DNA of 64,000 nt from Micromonospora sp. C28SCA-DRY-2 (GCF_030519475.1 NZ_JAUMKD010000001.1:1612001-1676000), one strand, 5' to 3'. Shown: positions 24,473-32,794, numbered from the stretch's first letter. Notes: generated by a model not told the origin, from the letters alone. Numbers and translations are program-made.

Positions 24473-24880
24473 GTGAGAAGCAGGAAGTACGCCCCGGTCG
24501 CGGTGCCGGTCGCGATGGCCCTGGTGGCCCTCGCCGGTTGCGGCAGCGACGGTGACGCCGGGAAGGAGTACGCGAACAAGCTGAGCAAGGCCGGCTTCGA
24601 CTCGGTGCGGGTGTCCCCCGAGACGAAGACCTCCATGCGGAAGAACAAGAAACGCAAGAGCACCGTGGCGTACGTCTTCACGTGGACCGTGAACACCGAC
24701 GCGGACCCGACGAGTTGCGAGGTCACCCTCCGGCACCCCGCGTACAACTCGGACTCGCTGCGCGGCGACCACTGGAACATCGAGGAGGTCAACGACACCG
24801 ACGTGGACGGCTGGGGAGGCAACAGTCCCGGCCCCGACAGGGTGCGACAGTTGCTCCGGGAGCACAACTACGACTGCTGA
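24473..24880 (+). CDS. small lipoprotein of unknown function
   Basis: This 135-residue protein starts with a lipoprotein signal peptide ending in ALAGC (Cys at about 23), so it is anchored outside the membrane. The mature part is short and charged, with a cluster of Lys/Arg (SMRKNKKRKS) and a pair of cysteines (in SCEVTL and the C-terminal Cys) that could form a disulfide. I recognise no family. It starts at GTG 24473 following CAGGAGGCC. The 205 bp before it contain no gene that I can see. A hairpin terminator overlaps its stop. Confidence 0.75.
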   Translation: MRSRKYAPVAVPVAMALVALAGCGSDGDAGKEYANKLSKAGFDSVRVSPETKTSMRKNKKRKSTVAYVFTWTVNTDADPTSCEVTLRHPAYNSDSLRGDHWNIEEVNDTDVDGWGGNSPGPDRVRQLLREHNYDC

Positions 24881-24904
24881 CCCGCCGCGGCACGGGCGGC
24901 GGGT
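24880..24904 (+). terminator. hairpin overlapping the lipoprotein stop
   Basis: Perfect 9-bp arms ACCCGCCGC / GCGGCGGGT (24880-24888, 24896-24904) with a 7-base loop begin at the last base of the TGA. No U-run follows. Confidence 0.5.
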
Positions 24905-24941
24905 CCCCGGCCGGGTCGCCGTCCGTGCTTGACTGCCGGCC

Positions 24942-25916
24942 ATGGAGCTGACCATCGAGGTCGACGGCGTACGGCTGCCGGCCACGCTCGACCTGCCGGC
25001 CGGCCCGGTCCGCGGGGCGGTGGTCGTGCTGCACGGGGCGGGGGCGGGGCAGCGGTCGTACTTCTGCTACGCCCACCTGGCCGGGCTGCTGCCCGGCGCC
25101 GGTGTCGCGGTGCTGCGCTTCGACCGCCGCCCGCGCGTCAACGACCGGGACGTACCCCTGGTGCGGCAGGCCGACGACGCGGCCGCGGCGGTCCGGCTCC
25201 TGCGCCGGCACGTCGGCGACGCGCCGATCGGGCTGTGGGGGTGGAGCCAGGGCGCCTGGGCCGCCCCGCTGGCCGCCACCCGCCATCCCGACCTGGTGTC
25301 GTTCCTGGTCCTCGTCTCCGGCAGCGGCGTCAGCCCCGCCGCCCAGATGCGCTACGGCACCGCCGAGCAGCTCCGCCGGCACGGGTACGCCGACACCGAC
25401 CTCGCCGAGCTGGGCCGGCTCCGGTCCACGGTGGAGGAGTACCTGCGCGGGCGGCTGGACCGGCAGACCGCCCAGCGGGCCGTCGACCGGGCCGCCGGCC
25501 GGGTCTGGTTCCCGCTGGCCTGGGTGCCCCGCGAGCTGCCCGACCAGCCCGGCACCTGGGCCGACATGGACTTCGACCCGGCACCGGTGTTCGCCCGGGT
25601 CACCTGCCCGGTGCTGCTGTACTACGGCGCCACCGACGCCTGGGTGCCGGTGGACGCGAGCATCGCCACCTGGCGGCGCGCCACCGCCGGCGGCTCGGCG
25701 CGGCTGAGCGTCTGCCGGCTCGACGGCTGCGACCACCTGCCCATCCTCGGCGGGGGCGAGGATCTGGCCAGCATCAGTGAGCAGTACACCCGCACGCTGC
25801 TCGACTGGCTCGACGCCGAGCTGACCCGCCCGGCGGCGTGGCGGCCCGCGCCCCCGGGCGCGGGCCGTCCCCACGCTCAGTCGAGCCAGCGGGCCTCGTC
25901 GCCGACGCGAACCTGA
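24942..25916 (+). CDS. alpha/beta hydrolase
   Basis: This 324-residue alpha/beta hydrolase has the oxyanion-side motif VVVLHGAGAGQRS, the nucleophile elbow LWGWSQGAW (Ser about 104), an acidic residue in YYGATDAWVPVD and the catalytic His in DGCDHLPILGG. It lacks a signal peptide. The substrate is not predictable; similar proteins are esterases or dienelactone-hydrolase relatives. The final 40 bases overlap the end of the convergent MOSC gene, and the last 30 residues (Pro/Ala/Ser-rich) may be an added tail. Confidence 0.88.
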   Translation: MELTIEVDGVRLPATLDLPAGPVRGAVVVLHGAGAGQRSYFCYAHLAGLLPGAGVAVLRFDRRPRVNDRDVPLVRQADDAAAAVRLLRRHVGDAPIGLWGWSQGAWAAPLAATRHPDLVSFLVLVSGSGVSPAAQMRYGTAEQLRRHGYADTDLAELGRLRSTVEEYLRGRLDRQTAQRAVDRAAGRVWFPLAWVPRELPDQPGTWADMDFDPAPVFARVTCPVLLYYGATDAWVPVDASIATWRRATAGGSARLSVCRLDGCDHLPILGGGEDLASISEQYTRTLLDWLDAELTRPAAWRPAPPGAGRPHAQSSQRASSPTRT

Positions 25917-26551
25917 CCGGGTGACTCGACAGCGGCGTACACGCCGAGGGTGTTGCCCAACTCGCGGGCGACCCAGCGCAGCACCCCGCGGTCGTGCGGC
26001 ACCGTCGGGGTCTCCTTGGTGATCATCACGCACCGGTCGCAGCCCCCGGTGAAACGCAACCGCAGCGCGCCGATCGCCATCCGGCGGCCGAGCCAGTCGT
26101 GCTCGGGGTGCCCGGCCCCCGGCACGCCGTCCAGCACGAGGTTGGGCCGGAACCTGGTGACGTCGATCGCGCTCTCCGGCAGCGCCCGGTCGAGGCTGCG
26201 CAGCGAGGTGGTGGTCAGGACGTGCAGCGCGGCGTCCGGCTGGTCCGGTCGGTGCGCGGCCAGGGTGACCTTGGCGTTGACCGCGGCGCTGAGCCGGGCC
26301 CCGGCGTCGGGCGCGTCGGAGCGGAACCGCTCGCCGTCCGGCAGGACCAGCTCGGCCACGCCCTCGCCCACCGTGACCGCCCGCACCCGCATGAGCCCCG
26401 GGATCGCGCCGGCCCAGGTGACCTCGTCCCGCTCGTCGTGCACGGCGATCACCCGGTCACCCTCGATCCCGTACGCGCCGACGGTGGCGGAGGTGAGGGA
26501 CTCGCCGCCCACCGACTTCACCGGATACCGCCACAATTGATCGACCCGCAT
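25877..26551 (-). CDS. MOSC domain protein
   Basis: This 224-residue protein joins an N-terminal MOSC beta-barrel (VDQLWRYPVKSVGGESL) to the MOSC core containing DVTRFRPNLVLDGVPG and the conserved cysteine in FTGGCDRCVMIT. Such proteins resemble the molybdenum-cofactor sulfurase C-terminal domain and mARC enzymes, which use Moco to reduce N-hydroxylated compounds. Whether Moco is bound here is inferred. ATG 26551 was chosen because the N-terminal motif follows immediately; the frame stays open further upstream through non-conserved sequence. Confidence 0.87.
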   Translation of the reverse strand: MRVDQLWRYPVKSVGGESLTSATVGAYGIEGDRVIAVHDERDEVTWAGAIPGLMRVRAVTVGEGVAELVLPDGERFRSDAPDAGARLSAAVNAKVTLAAHRPDQPDAALHVLTTTSLRSLDRALPESAIDVTRFRPNLVLDGVPGAGHPEHDWLGRRMAIGALRLRFTGGCDRCVMITKETPTVPHDRGVLRWVARELGNTLGVYAAVESPGQVRVGDEARWLD

Positions 26552-26696
26552 CCGGCCCCCGATCGGGTGTGCTGGACCTGCCGCCCCCGATCGTAGCCAA
26601 GCCGACGGTCGGGAATCCCCTGTGGAATCGGTCGCCTCCGGCGCGCCGGGCTGGGGTGCGCGCTGACCTCGGCGCACCCGGCGCGGACCGCGCCAG

Positions 26697-26756
26697 ACGG
26701 CTCGCGGCGCACGCGACGTCCTCGCTAAACAGGATGACCTGCGGGGTTCGAAACAT
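26697..26756 (-). pseudogene. 5' remnant of a VOC/glyoxalase-family gene
   Basis: An ATG at 26756 with GAGGAGGCG upstream begins MFRTPQVILFSEDVACAASR, which matches the start of a VOC protein (first beta-strand and helix). After 20 codons the similarity stops and the frame runs into low-complexity sequence before the MOSC start. The rest of the gene has been deleted. Confidence 0.5.
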
Positions 26757-26796
26757 CGGACGCCTCCTCGGCGACTGTTACTCGCTCACCGACAGG

Positions 26797-26907
26797 TCAT
26801 GCAATCACGCGGGTCCGGGCCAGGTTCATCGCGACCGTCCGCAACCAGGTCTCCGGGTCGGCCACGGCCAGGAACCGGGCCGGCCGGGCCAACGCTCCCG
26901 CGTACGC
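26797..26907 (-). pseudogene. remnant of an ECF sigma factor gene
   Basis: On the minus strand 36 codons read DPETWLRTVAMNLARTR near their end, the conserved end of region 2 of ECF sigma factors, then stop at TGA. Nothing upstream or downstream resembles the remaining regions, so only an internal scrap is left. It lies 40 bp before the VOC remnant on the same strand; sigma-VOC gene pairs are common in actinobacteria, so both are probably what is left of one deleted pair. Confidence 0.5.
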
Positions 26908-27034
26908 CTTGCCGTGAGGTAACCAGCACGGGCGTACCTCCTGGTACCGACCGGGCTCAGCTGAGCGGGGGCGAAACTACTTCCGGCGCGGGATCGGGGT
27001 GCCACCTCCGGCCCCGGGCCGGATGCCGGCCGCG

Positions 27035-27568
27035 CTACCGGGGCCGGTCAGCGGCGGCCGCGGCGCGCTCGTAGGCCAGGGTGAGCTCGGCGAGGACGCC
27101 GTCGGCGGGTTGCGGGCGGCCCTTGAGGTGGACGGCGCGGAGTTCGTCCATGAACCGCTGCCACATCTTCGGACCGCCGGCGGCGAGGAGTTCGGCGCGG
27201 ATCGACAGCTCGGGTGTCGTGGGGAGCCATCGGGAACCCCAGGCACCGAGCTGTGCCATGACCGGAACGAGTTCGATGGCCGCCTCGGTGAGCCGATAGT
27301 CGATCTTCTGCCGGTGGCTCGGGTCGTCGTGTCGGCTGAGCAGGCCCGCTTCCACGAGCTTCGACAGGCGGCTGGCGAGGATGTTCGACGCGATGCCCTC
27401 GACGGAATGCGTGAGCAGCTCGCGGAAGTGCCGATGACCGCCGAACATGACGTCCCGCAGCACGACCAGGCTCCATCGGTCGCCCAACAGTTCGGCGGTC
27501 AGATTGATCGGGCACCCCGACTTCCCCTCGGGCACGGGAAGGCGACGAGCACCAACTGCTTGCGGCAT
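27035..27568 (-). CDS. HxlR-family transcriptional regulator
   Basis: This 177-residue HxlR-type winged-helix regulator has CPINLTAELLGDRWSLVVLRDVMFGGHRHFREL and GIASNILASRLSKLVEAGLLSRHDDPSHRQKIDYRLTE. The N-terminal cysteine (Cys19) is at the position used as a redox or aldehyde sensor in some members, so thiol sensing is possible. The C-terminal helices add about 60 residues to the minimal family length. It is divergent from a RibD-type reductase gene, which it probably represses. A TACACT -10 six bases before the ATG suggests a leaderless mRNA. Confidence 0.9.
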   Translation of the reverse strand: MPQAVGARRLPVPEGKSGCPINLTAELLGDRWSLVVLRDVMFGGHRHFRELLTHSVEGIASNILASRLSKLVEAGLLSRHDDPSHRQKIDYRLTEAAIELVPVMAQLGAWGSRWLPTTPELSIRAELLAAGGPKMWQRFMDELRAVHLKGRPQPADGVLAELTLAYERAAAAADRPR

Positions 27569-27620
27569 GCAACCAGTGTATTTGGGTCCAACCGGTTGTA
27601 GATTGCAACCGGAATTGCCT
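27569..27620. promoter_or_regulatory. operator region between HxlR and reductase genes
   Basis: Three direct CAACC(A/G)G motifs start at 27570, 27589 and 27606, spaced 19 and 17 bp. The middle one extends to the palindrome CAACCGGTTG. The first overlaps the HxlR -10 (TACACT, 27580-27575 on the minus strand). This is a likely HxlR binding region. Confidence 0.5.
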
Positions 27621-27632
27621 GAGGGAGGATCG

Positions 27633-28277
27633 GTGTCGCAACTGTTGAGGGTGCAGTGCTTCAACCTGTCGCGTGACGGGTTCGGCGCCGGTGAGGGGCA
27701 GAGCCTGGAGCGGCCCTTCGGCCACGCCGACCCCACCCCGCTGTTCTCCTGGCGCGCCGCCACCGCCAGCTTCGTGTACCGCACCGAACCCGGCGGCACT
27801 CGCGGCCTGGACGACCTTCTGACCCGCGACCACGACCACAACATCGGCGCGGAGATCATGGGCCGGAACAAGTTCGGCCCCCAACGTGGCCCCTGGGAGA
27901 ACCACGAGTGGCAGGGGTGGTGGGGAGACAACCCACCCTTCCACACGCCGGTCTTCGTCCTCACCCACCACGAACGCCCGTCGTTCACCCTGTCCGACAC
28001 CACGTTCCACTTCCTCGACGCCAGTCCGGCGGAGGCGCTGGCCCGGGCCAAGGAAGCCGCCGCCGGTCGGGACGTACGGCTCGGTGGTGGGGTCGCCACC
28101 ATCCGCGAGTTCATCGAGGCCGACCTGGTCGACACCATGCACATCGCCGTCGCGCCCGTCGACCTCGGCCGCGGCGAACGGCTGTGGTACAGCCACACGG
28201 AGCTTCTCGACCGCTTCCACCTCGAGTCCGTGCCGAGCCCCAGCGGGGTCACCCACCTCCTGTTCTGGAGACGATGA
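27633..28277 (+). CDS. RibD C-terminal / dihydrofolate-reductase-like oxidoreductase
   Basis: This 214-residue protein has the DHFR-like fold of the RibD C-terminal family. It shows EIMGRNKFGPQRGPW, FVLTHHERPSF and RDVRLGGGVATIREFIEADLVDTMHIAVAP, the NADPH-binding GGG and the end of the sheet. Such proteins reduce unidentified substrates and are commonly paired with HxlR regulators, as here. GTG 27633 is fixed by GGGAGGAT upstream. Expression is probably derepressed when HxlR leaves the CAACCGG sites. Confidence 0.87.
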   Translation: MSQLLRVQCFNLSRDGFGAGEGQSLERPFGHADPTPLFSWRAATASFVYRTEPGGTRGLDDLLTRDHDHNIGAEIMGRNKFGPQRGPWENHEWQGWWGDNPPFHTPVFVLTHHERPSFTLSDTTFHFLDASPAEALARAKEAAAGRDVRLGGGVATIREFIEADLVDTMHIAVAPVDLGRGERLWYSHTELLDRFHLESVPSPSGVTHLLFWRR

Positions 28278-28293
28278 CCACGATCCGTGTGGA

Positions 28294-28647
28294 TCAGCCC
28301 CGGTGGGTGAGGACGTTGACGACCCTGCCGTTGGGGTCGCGCACGAAGAAGCGTCGGACTCCCCATGGTTCGTCGGTGAGCGGGTGCACGATCTCGGCGC
28401 CGGCATTCCGGGCGGCCTGATGCGCGGCGTCGACGTCATCGACCTCCACCGACACGTCGGGGACGACCGGCGCGGTGGCGTCGTGGGTCAGGAGACTCAG
28501 CTGGGCTCCCGGGTTGGCGCGATCACTCAGGGTGACGATCCAGCCCATGTCCATGACGACCTCGAAGCCGAGTACCTCGACGTAGAAGGCGGTGGCCTCC
28601 GCGATGTTCTCGGTCGCGAAGTTGGGCACTGTGCGCTTGATGGCCAT
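28294..28647 (-). CDS. VOC family protein
   Basis: This 117-residue VOC (glyoxalase/bleomycin-resistance fold) protein has two beta-alpha-beta-beta-beta units: NFATENIAEATAFYVEVLGFEVVMDMGW and VSVEVDDVDAAHQAARNAGAEIVHPLTDEPWGVRRFFVRDPNGRVVNVLTH. The closing DPNGRVVNVL is typical. Metal-binding residues are not all evident, so it may bind a ligand without catalysis. It converges on the reductase gene 16 bp away. Confidence 0.88.
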   Translation of the reverse strand: MAIKRTVPNFATENIAEATAFYVEVLGFEVVMDMGWIVTLSDRANPGAQLSLLTHDATAPVVPDVSVEVDDVDAAHQAARNAGAEIVHPLTDEPWGVRRFFVRDPNGRVVNVLTHRG

Positions 28648-28751
28648 GAGGACATGCTGCCGGCCGGCAGCCTCATCGACCAGCAGGGGGTGGTCGACCT
28701 CGAGAAACCGGTCGCGTCGGCCCCGGCCAGCTCCGCCTCTCCGACAGCCCG

Positions 28752-28757
28752 TACTGT
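28752..28757 (+). promoter_or_regulatory. -10 element of a leaderless promoter (methyltransferase)
   Basis: TACTGT ends six bases before GTG 28764 with no ribosome site in between. Confidence 0.45.
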
Positions 28758-28763
28758 CGCGTG

Positions 28764-29372
28764 GTGAACCTGGAGCAGGTCCGGCAGGCATACGGGTCCG
28801 TCGCGGAGCTCTACATCGAGCTGTTCGGAACACGGCAGCAGGTACACCCCGACGACCTCGCCTTCATCGGGCGACACCTGGCGGGCCGGCCGGGCACGGT
28901 GCTCGATCTGGGCTGCGGGCCCGGCCATATCACCGACTACCTTCGCTCGCTGGGCGCCGACGCCACGGGGATCGACATGGTCCCCGAGTTCATCGCCCAT
29001 GCGCGGGCAGCCCACCCGGGCGGCAGCTACCAACTCGGGTCGATGGAGAACCTCGCCGTTGCCGACCGATCCATCGCCGGCATCCTGGCCTGGGGCTCGT
29101 TGATCCACCTGCCGCCGGACGATCTCGACGGCCAGCTCGCCGAGTTCCGGCGGGTGATGGCCCCGGCCGGACGGTTGGTGCTCGGTCTCTTCGTGGGTGA
29201 CGAGGTCGAAGCCTTCGACCACAAGGTGGTTACCGCCTATCGCTGGCCCGTCGACGAGTTCTCCGAGCGACTGGCGCGAGCCGGCTTCGCGGAGGTCGAG
29301 CGCCTGCAACGGCCCAGCGAAGGCACTCAACGGCCACACGCCGCCATCGCGGCAATCGCGGCGGACGGATGA
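28764..29372 (+). CDS. class I SAM-dependent methyltransferase
   Basis: This 202-residue methyltransferase has motif I VLDLGCGPGHITDYL, the acidic residue at the end of strand 2 (GIDMVPEFIAHAR), a motif IV-like ILAWGSLIHLPPDDL and LVLGLFVGDE. It is of the methyltransferase-11 type and methylates an unknown small molecule. Two neighbouring GTGs (28761, 28764) are possible; the second is six bases after TACTGT and fits a leaderless start. It is followed by 273 bp in which I find no convincing gene. Confidence 0.85.
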   Translation: MNLEQVRQAYGSVAELYIELFGTRQQVHPDDLAFIGRHLAGRPGTVLDLGCGPGHITDYLRSLGADATGIDMVPEFIAHARAAHPGGSYQLGSMENLAVADRSIAGILAWGSLIHLPPDDLDGQLAEFRRVMAPAGRLVLGLFVGDEVEAFDHKVVTAYRWPVDEFSERLARAGFAEVERLQRPSEGTQRPHAAIAAIAADG

Positions 29373-29645
29373 GCTGAGGCGGCGAGCCACCTGTCACCCA
29401 CATCGACATGGCGCCACGTCTGTCGGCAGCCGGTGCACGCTTCGGCGGTCGCCACCCGACGTCCGCCGCGTGCCGCCGCCCTGGAGCGCCCCTGATCCAG
29501 CGCGCTTCCGCACCGAGGGGGCAAGGGTTCCGGAAGTCCGGCAGGCGGCTGCCGAACTGCCGGATAATGCGGGAGTTGGCCTGCGGTTCATCGCCAAGGG
29601 GCGGCCGGTGGCTGATCGAATGCGGTGGGAGGGAGCAGCCGTCGG

Positions 29646-30596
29646 ATGAGCACGATGCACGCCGTGCGAGCCCACACCAGGGGCGGGCCGGAACAACTCG
29701 TGTACGAGGAGGCGCCGCGGCCCGAGCCGGGGCCCGGAGAGGTGTTGGTGGCCGTGAAGGCCGCTTCCATGACACCCCATGAGCTCACCTGGCCGGAAAC
29801 CTGGACGCACACCTCGGACGGGACGGGACCCGAGCGCACCCCGATCATCCCGTCGCACGAATTCTCCGGAGTCGTCGCGGCGTCCGGCGCGGGGGTGGAG
29901 AGCCCCGCCGAAGGGGAGGCCGTCTATGGCTTGATCCCTTTCACTCGCGATGGCGCGGCCGCCGAGTACGTCGTCCTGCCCGCGGCCGTCGTGGCGGCCA
30001 AACCCGCCACCGTCGACCACGACCACGCCGCGGCGCTCCCACTGGCTGCCCTGAGTGCCTGGCAGGCACTGGTGGACCACGCCGACGTGCAGGCCGGCCA
30101 ACACGTGCTGGTGCAGGGCGGCGCCGGCGGCGTGGGGATTTTCGTGGTGCAACTCGCGGCCGGTCTCGGTGCTCGCGTGAGCGCCACGGCCGCGGCGGCC
30201 GACCTGGAGTTCGTCAAGGGTCTGGGTGCCGAGCAGGTCATCGACTATGCGCACGACCGCTTCGAGGATCACGTCGGCGACGTGGACGTGGTCGTCGATC
30301 TCGTCGGAGGGGCCACACAGGCGCGGTCCTGGTCGGTCCTGAAGCCGGGCGGTGTCCTGGTCACCCTCGCCGCGCCTCCCGACGAGCAGGAAGCAGCCCG
30401 GCATGGCGTTCGTGGGGTGTACTTCATCGTCGAGCCCGACCAGAACGCGCTGCGGTCCATCGCCGAGTTCGTCGACAGCGGCCGGCTGAGGCCGGTGCTG
30501 GACCGCGTGCTGCCCCTCACTGAGACGCGCTCAGGTTACGAGGCGCTCGAGACGGCCAAACGCCGCGGCAAAGTCGTCATCCACGTCGCTGACTAA
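29646..30596 (+). CDS. NADP-dependent medium-chain oxidoreductase
   Basis: This 316-residue zinc-free medium-chain reductase has IIPSHEFSGVVAASGAGV in the GroES-like domain and HVLVQGGAGGVGIFVVQLAAGLGARVSATA in the Rossmann domain, with the GxGGVG fingerprint and a likely NADPH preference. ALPLAALSAWQAL is the usual linker. The substrate is unknown. The ATG at 29646 follows GGGAGGGAGC; an ATG 21 bases earlier is less well placed. Confidence 0.87.
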   Translation: MSTMHAVRAHTRGGPEQLVYEEAPRPEPGPGEVLVAVKAASMTPHELTWPETWTHTSDGTGPERTPIIPSHEFSGVVAASGAGVESPAEGEAVYGLIPFTRDGAAAEYVVLPAAVVAAKPATVDHDHAAALPLAALSAWQALVDHADVQAGQHVLVQGGAGGVGIFVVQLAAGLGARVSATAAAADLEFVKGLGAEQVIDYAHDRFEDHVGDVDVVVDLVGGATQARSWSVLKPGGVLVTLAAPPDEQEAARHGVRGVYFIVEPDQNALRSIAEFVDSGRLRPVLDRVLPLTETRSGYEALETAKRRGKVVIHVAD

Positions 30597-30625
30597 GGGA
30601 TGTCTCGTAACCCCGGCCAGCCCGA

Positions 30626-30711
30626 ATCAACGGCAACGCTGGTCGACCGATCGGCGGCGCGAGCGACATCGCCGCCCTGCGGTACCGGCACTGACCAGCG
30701 TTGTCGTTGAT
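30626..30711. repeat. long imperfect inverted repeat between convergent genes
   Basis: Arms of 19 bp (ATCAACGGCAACGCTGGTC at 30626-30644; complement at 30693-30711 with one mismatch) enclose 48 bp that itself holds the hairpin GGCGGCG/CGCCGCC. It could be a bidirectional terminator or a small non-autonomous mobile element. Confidence 0.7.
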
Positions 30712-30833
30712 CTTTCGCTGATTACTAGCCGGGAGGCGGATACCAGTCTGGGATCAGGGGCCGGGTGAGCCGTCCGGGATGAGCATCTTGCCCTGACCCT
30801 CGGGCCAGGGGGCACGCCGGAGGATCAGAAGTC

Positions 30834-31739
30834 TCAGAAGGTCACGGTGATCTTTCCTGCCAGGCTGCCGTGGAGGAAGCGTTCGTGTGCGGCTTGGATC
30901 TCGTGCAGGCCGAAGGTGGAGTGCACACGCAGGTGCACAGAGCCGCGGTCGACGAGCTTGGCGAGCTCGTTCAGTCCCGCGCCATCCTCCTGCACCTGGT
31001 GAACGGTGGTACGGACACCGCGTGCGGACAGGTCGGGGACCGGCCCGGCTTGGGTGGCGATCGACGCATATCGGCCGCCGTCAGCCACAGCCTCGGTCAC
31101 GAAAGCCCCGAAGGTGTCGAAGACGGCGTCATAGCTGCGCTCTTGTAGATCGCGGCTGTCGGTGGTGACGAGGCCCGCGCCGTGCCCATGGGCGAAGGCG
31201 ACCTGCGCGTCCCGGGAGACCAGAGCGTCGACTTCGACGCCACGTGTGCGAGCGATCTGCAGTGCCAGCCCTCCAACTGCGCCTGCGGCACCGGCGACCA
31301 GCAGTCGCTCCCCGGCAGACACCGCAAGCCAGTCCAGAGTCTGCAACGCCGTCAGCCCGGAAAGCGGCAGGGTCGCTGCCTCGACCAGGCTGACCGCCTC
31401 CGGCGCGGGGGCTACCGCCAGCGCAGGAAGCGCAACCAGATCGGCCCAGGTTCCCCGGCCGGCGCTGAGCTGGTGCGACATCGCGATGACGCGTTCCCCG
31501 GCGCGCAGACCGCTGTTGCCGCCGTCGACCACGATGCCAGCCAGGTCCCATCCAAGCGTCATCGGCAGCGGGGGTGTTCCCTCGCCGATGGCGCCCCTCC
31601 GCGTCTTGTCGTCGACCGGATTGATGCTGGTCGCGACTGTCCGGATCACCACCTCCTCAGAACCTGGTTCAGGCTGGGGAGCCTCGACGAGACTGAGAAC
31701 GTCGGGTGCGCCGAAGCGATTGATCTGTATGGCACGCAC
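30834..31739 (-). CDS. NADP-dependent medium-chain oxidoreductase
   Basis: This 301-residue quinone-oxidoreductase-like enzyme has IRTVATSINPVDDKTRRGAIGEG, MTLGWDLAGIVVDGG and the Rossmann start LLVAGAAGAVGGLALQIARTRGVEVDALV. It is zinc-free. It resembles the oxidoreductase at 29646 in family but not closely, so it is not a recent duplicate. GTG 31739 is chosen as the family start (VRAIQINRFG) with GAAGGG upstream; the open frame continues further. Codon use and GC are slightly lower than in flanking core genes, in line with the accessory character of this stretch. Confidence 0.85.
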   Translation of the reverse strand: MRAIQINRFGAPDVLSLVEAPQPEPGSEEVVIRTVATSINPVDDKTRRGAIGEGTPPLPMTLGWDLAGIVVDGGNSGLRAGERVIAMSHQLSAGRGTWADLVALPALAVAPAPEAVSLVEAATLPLSGLTALQTLDWLAVSAGERLLVAGAAGAVGGLALQIARTRGVEVDALVSRDAQVAFAHGHGAGLVTTDSRDLQERSYDAVFDTFGAFVTEAVADGGRYASIATQAGPVPDLSARGVRTTVHQVQEDGAGLNELAKLVDRGSVHLRVHSTFGLHEIQAAHERFLHGSLAGKITVTF

Positions 31740-31911
31740 GGGAGAGCCCTTCACGCGACTGCTGTTGACGGGCGGTGCAACACCTCCAGCGATCATGAAA
31801 TTCCGACCCTGCCGCTGTTCAGTGCGCCCCAAGGCGTGCCTCCGGTGGCGGTTGGGCGGCCGGCTCCGGTAGACCATCTCTACTGTGGACGCGCGGTTGA
31901 TCCTGCAATGG

Positions 31912-31992
31912 ATGCCTGACGATTTGTGGAACCTGGCCGGCCCGCTGATCCCACCGCCGCGACCTACGGTACGGATCAACAGCCGACCGTAG
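31912..31992 (+). pseudogene. N-terminal fragment of an IS5-type transposase
   Basis: An ATG opens MPDDLWNLAGPLIPPPRPTV, matching the first residues of IS5-family transposases (MPDDLWxLxxPLIPP). The frame stops after 26 codons, and no inverted terminal repeat or catalytic region is visible. It marks an old insertion. Confidence 0.55.
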
Positions 31993-32068
31993 GGTTATGG
32001 GCTGGTCACTGCCGTCAGTGCCGCTGTGGACGTGTGGCCCGCTTCCGGTGACGGGTCCGGTCGGCCCG

Positions 32069-32203
32069 CAGGCCCCGGTGGTCATGGAGATCCCCGGCCA
32101 CTCCCGGATCAGCGCCACCCTCAACATCCATGCACACCTGGCTCCGGAGATCGCGCGGGAAGCCGCGTCACGACTGGAGGGGGCGCTGTGGTCGGGTGAA
32201 TGA
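32069..32203 (+). pseudogene. C-terminal fragment of a tyrosine integrase
   Basis: The last 44 codons before TGA read VVMEIPGHSRISATLNIHAHLAPEIAREAASRLE, which is the end of a phage-type integrase (box with GHSxIS). The catalytic tyrosine position, normally the Y in NTYxH, is occupied by His, and nothing upstream is integrase-like. It is a dead remnant. Confidence 0.6.
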
Positions 32204-32353
32204 TGTTTGGCTGCCGCCTCTCGACAACTCCCATCACTCCCCCGCTGTCGGTCGGCCCCTTGCGGACTAGGTGCGGACTGCCCGGCCAGGCGGCCCGGAG
32301 CGCCAGTTCAAAAGGTGATCGACCGCTCGCGTCCCCCTCGATTTGCACACACG

Positions 32354-32794
32354 TCAGCAATGGGCCCCTGAGTCGGGCGAATCGGCGATGTGCAGATCGA
32401 AGGTGCCCGGCAACGGAAACGAAAGGTTCATATAGACCGTGCCACTGCCAACGTCCTTTCTCGCGCACAGTTTGGCAACGCCTGCACCGGAGGGCGTCAC
32501 CAGCCACGCATCCCTTTCCGCTATTTGTTGGTAGAAAGAGACGATGGCCTGCTCGCTAGCTTCGCCTTGATACTGGCGGCCTGCGTAGGCAACTAGCCGG
32601 TCCACGTCGCATCCCGAGTACGGCGTGTCTGGCTGCACTCCGTTTGGCTGCTCCATCAATAGCGAGACGGCCCCCAGCGTAGTGGCTCGTCTCTGACACT
32701 CAGTGAATCTGGCGTCCTGCCACCAGACATACGCAATAACACCGCCGGCGACCACCAGAGCGACGACTGCCGAGATGGCCATGCGCCTGAACAT
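32354..32794 (-). CDS. single-pass membrane protein of unknown function
   Basis: This 146-residue protein has one N-terminal hydrophobic segment (about residues 5-25) followed by a hydrophilic domain with four cysteines (in TECQRR, YSGCDVD, KLCARK and the C-terminal Cys), which may pair outside the membrane. I recognise no family. Its base composition is clearly less GC-rich than the surroundings, and it sits between integrase and initiator fragments, so it was probably carried in by the lost element. Start uncertain (ATG 32794 or 32782). Confidence 0.6.
   Translation of the reverse strand: MFRRMAISAVVALVVAGGVIAYVWWQDARFTECQRRATTLGAVSLLMEQPNGVQPDTPYSGCDVDRLVAYAGRQYQGEASEQAIVSFYQQIAERDAWLVTPSGAGVAKLCARKDVGSGTVYMNLSFPLPGTFDLHIADSPDSGAHC

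Noticed and set aside
26735..26760. tRNA T-arm-like GGGTTCGAAAC sequence
   Set aside because: No cloverleaf can be built around it; on the minus strand it encodes the start of the VOC remnant.
29373..29645. Possible small gene between the methyltransferase and oxidoreductase
   Set aside because: Open frames on both strands lack ribosome sites and recognisable sequence, and they overlap the flanking genes.
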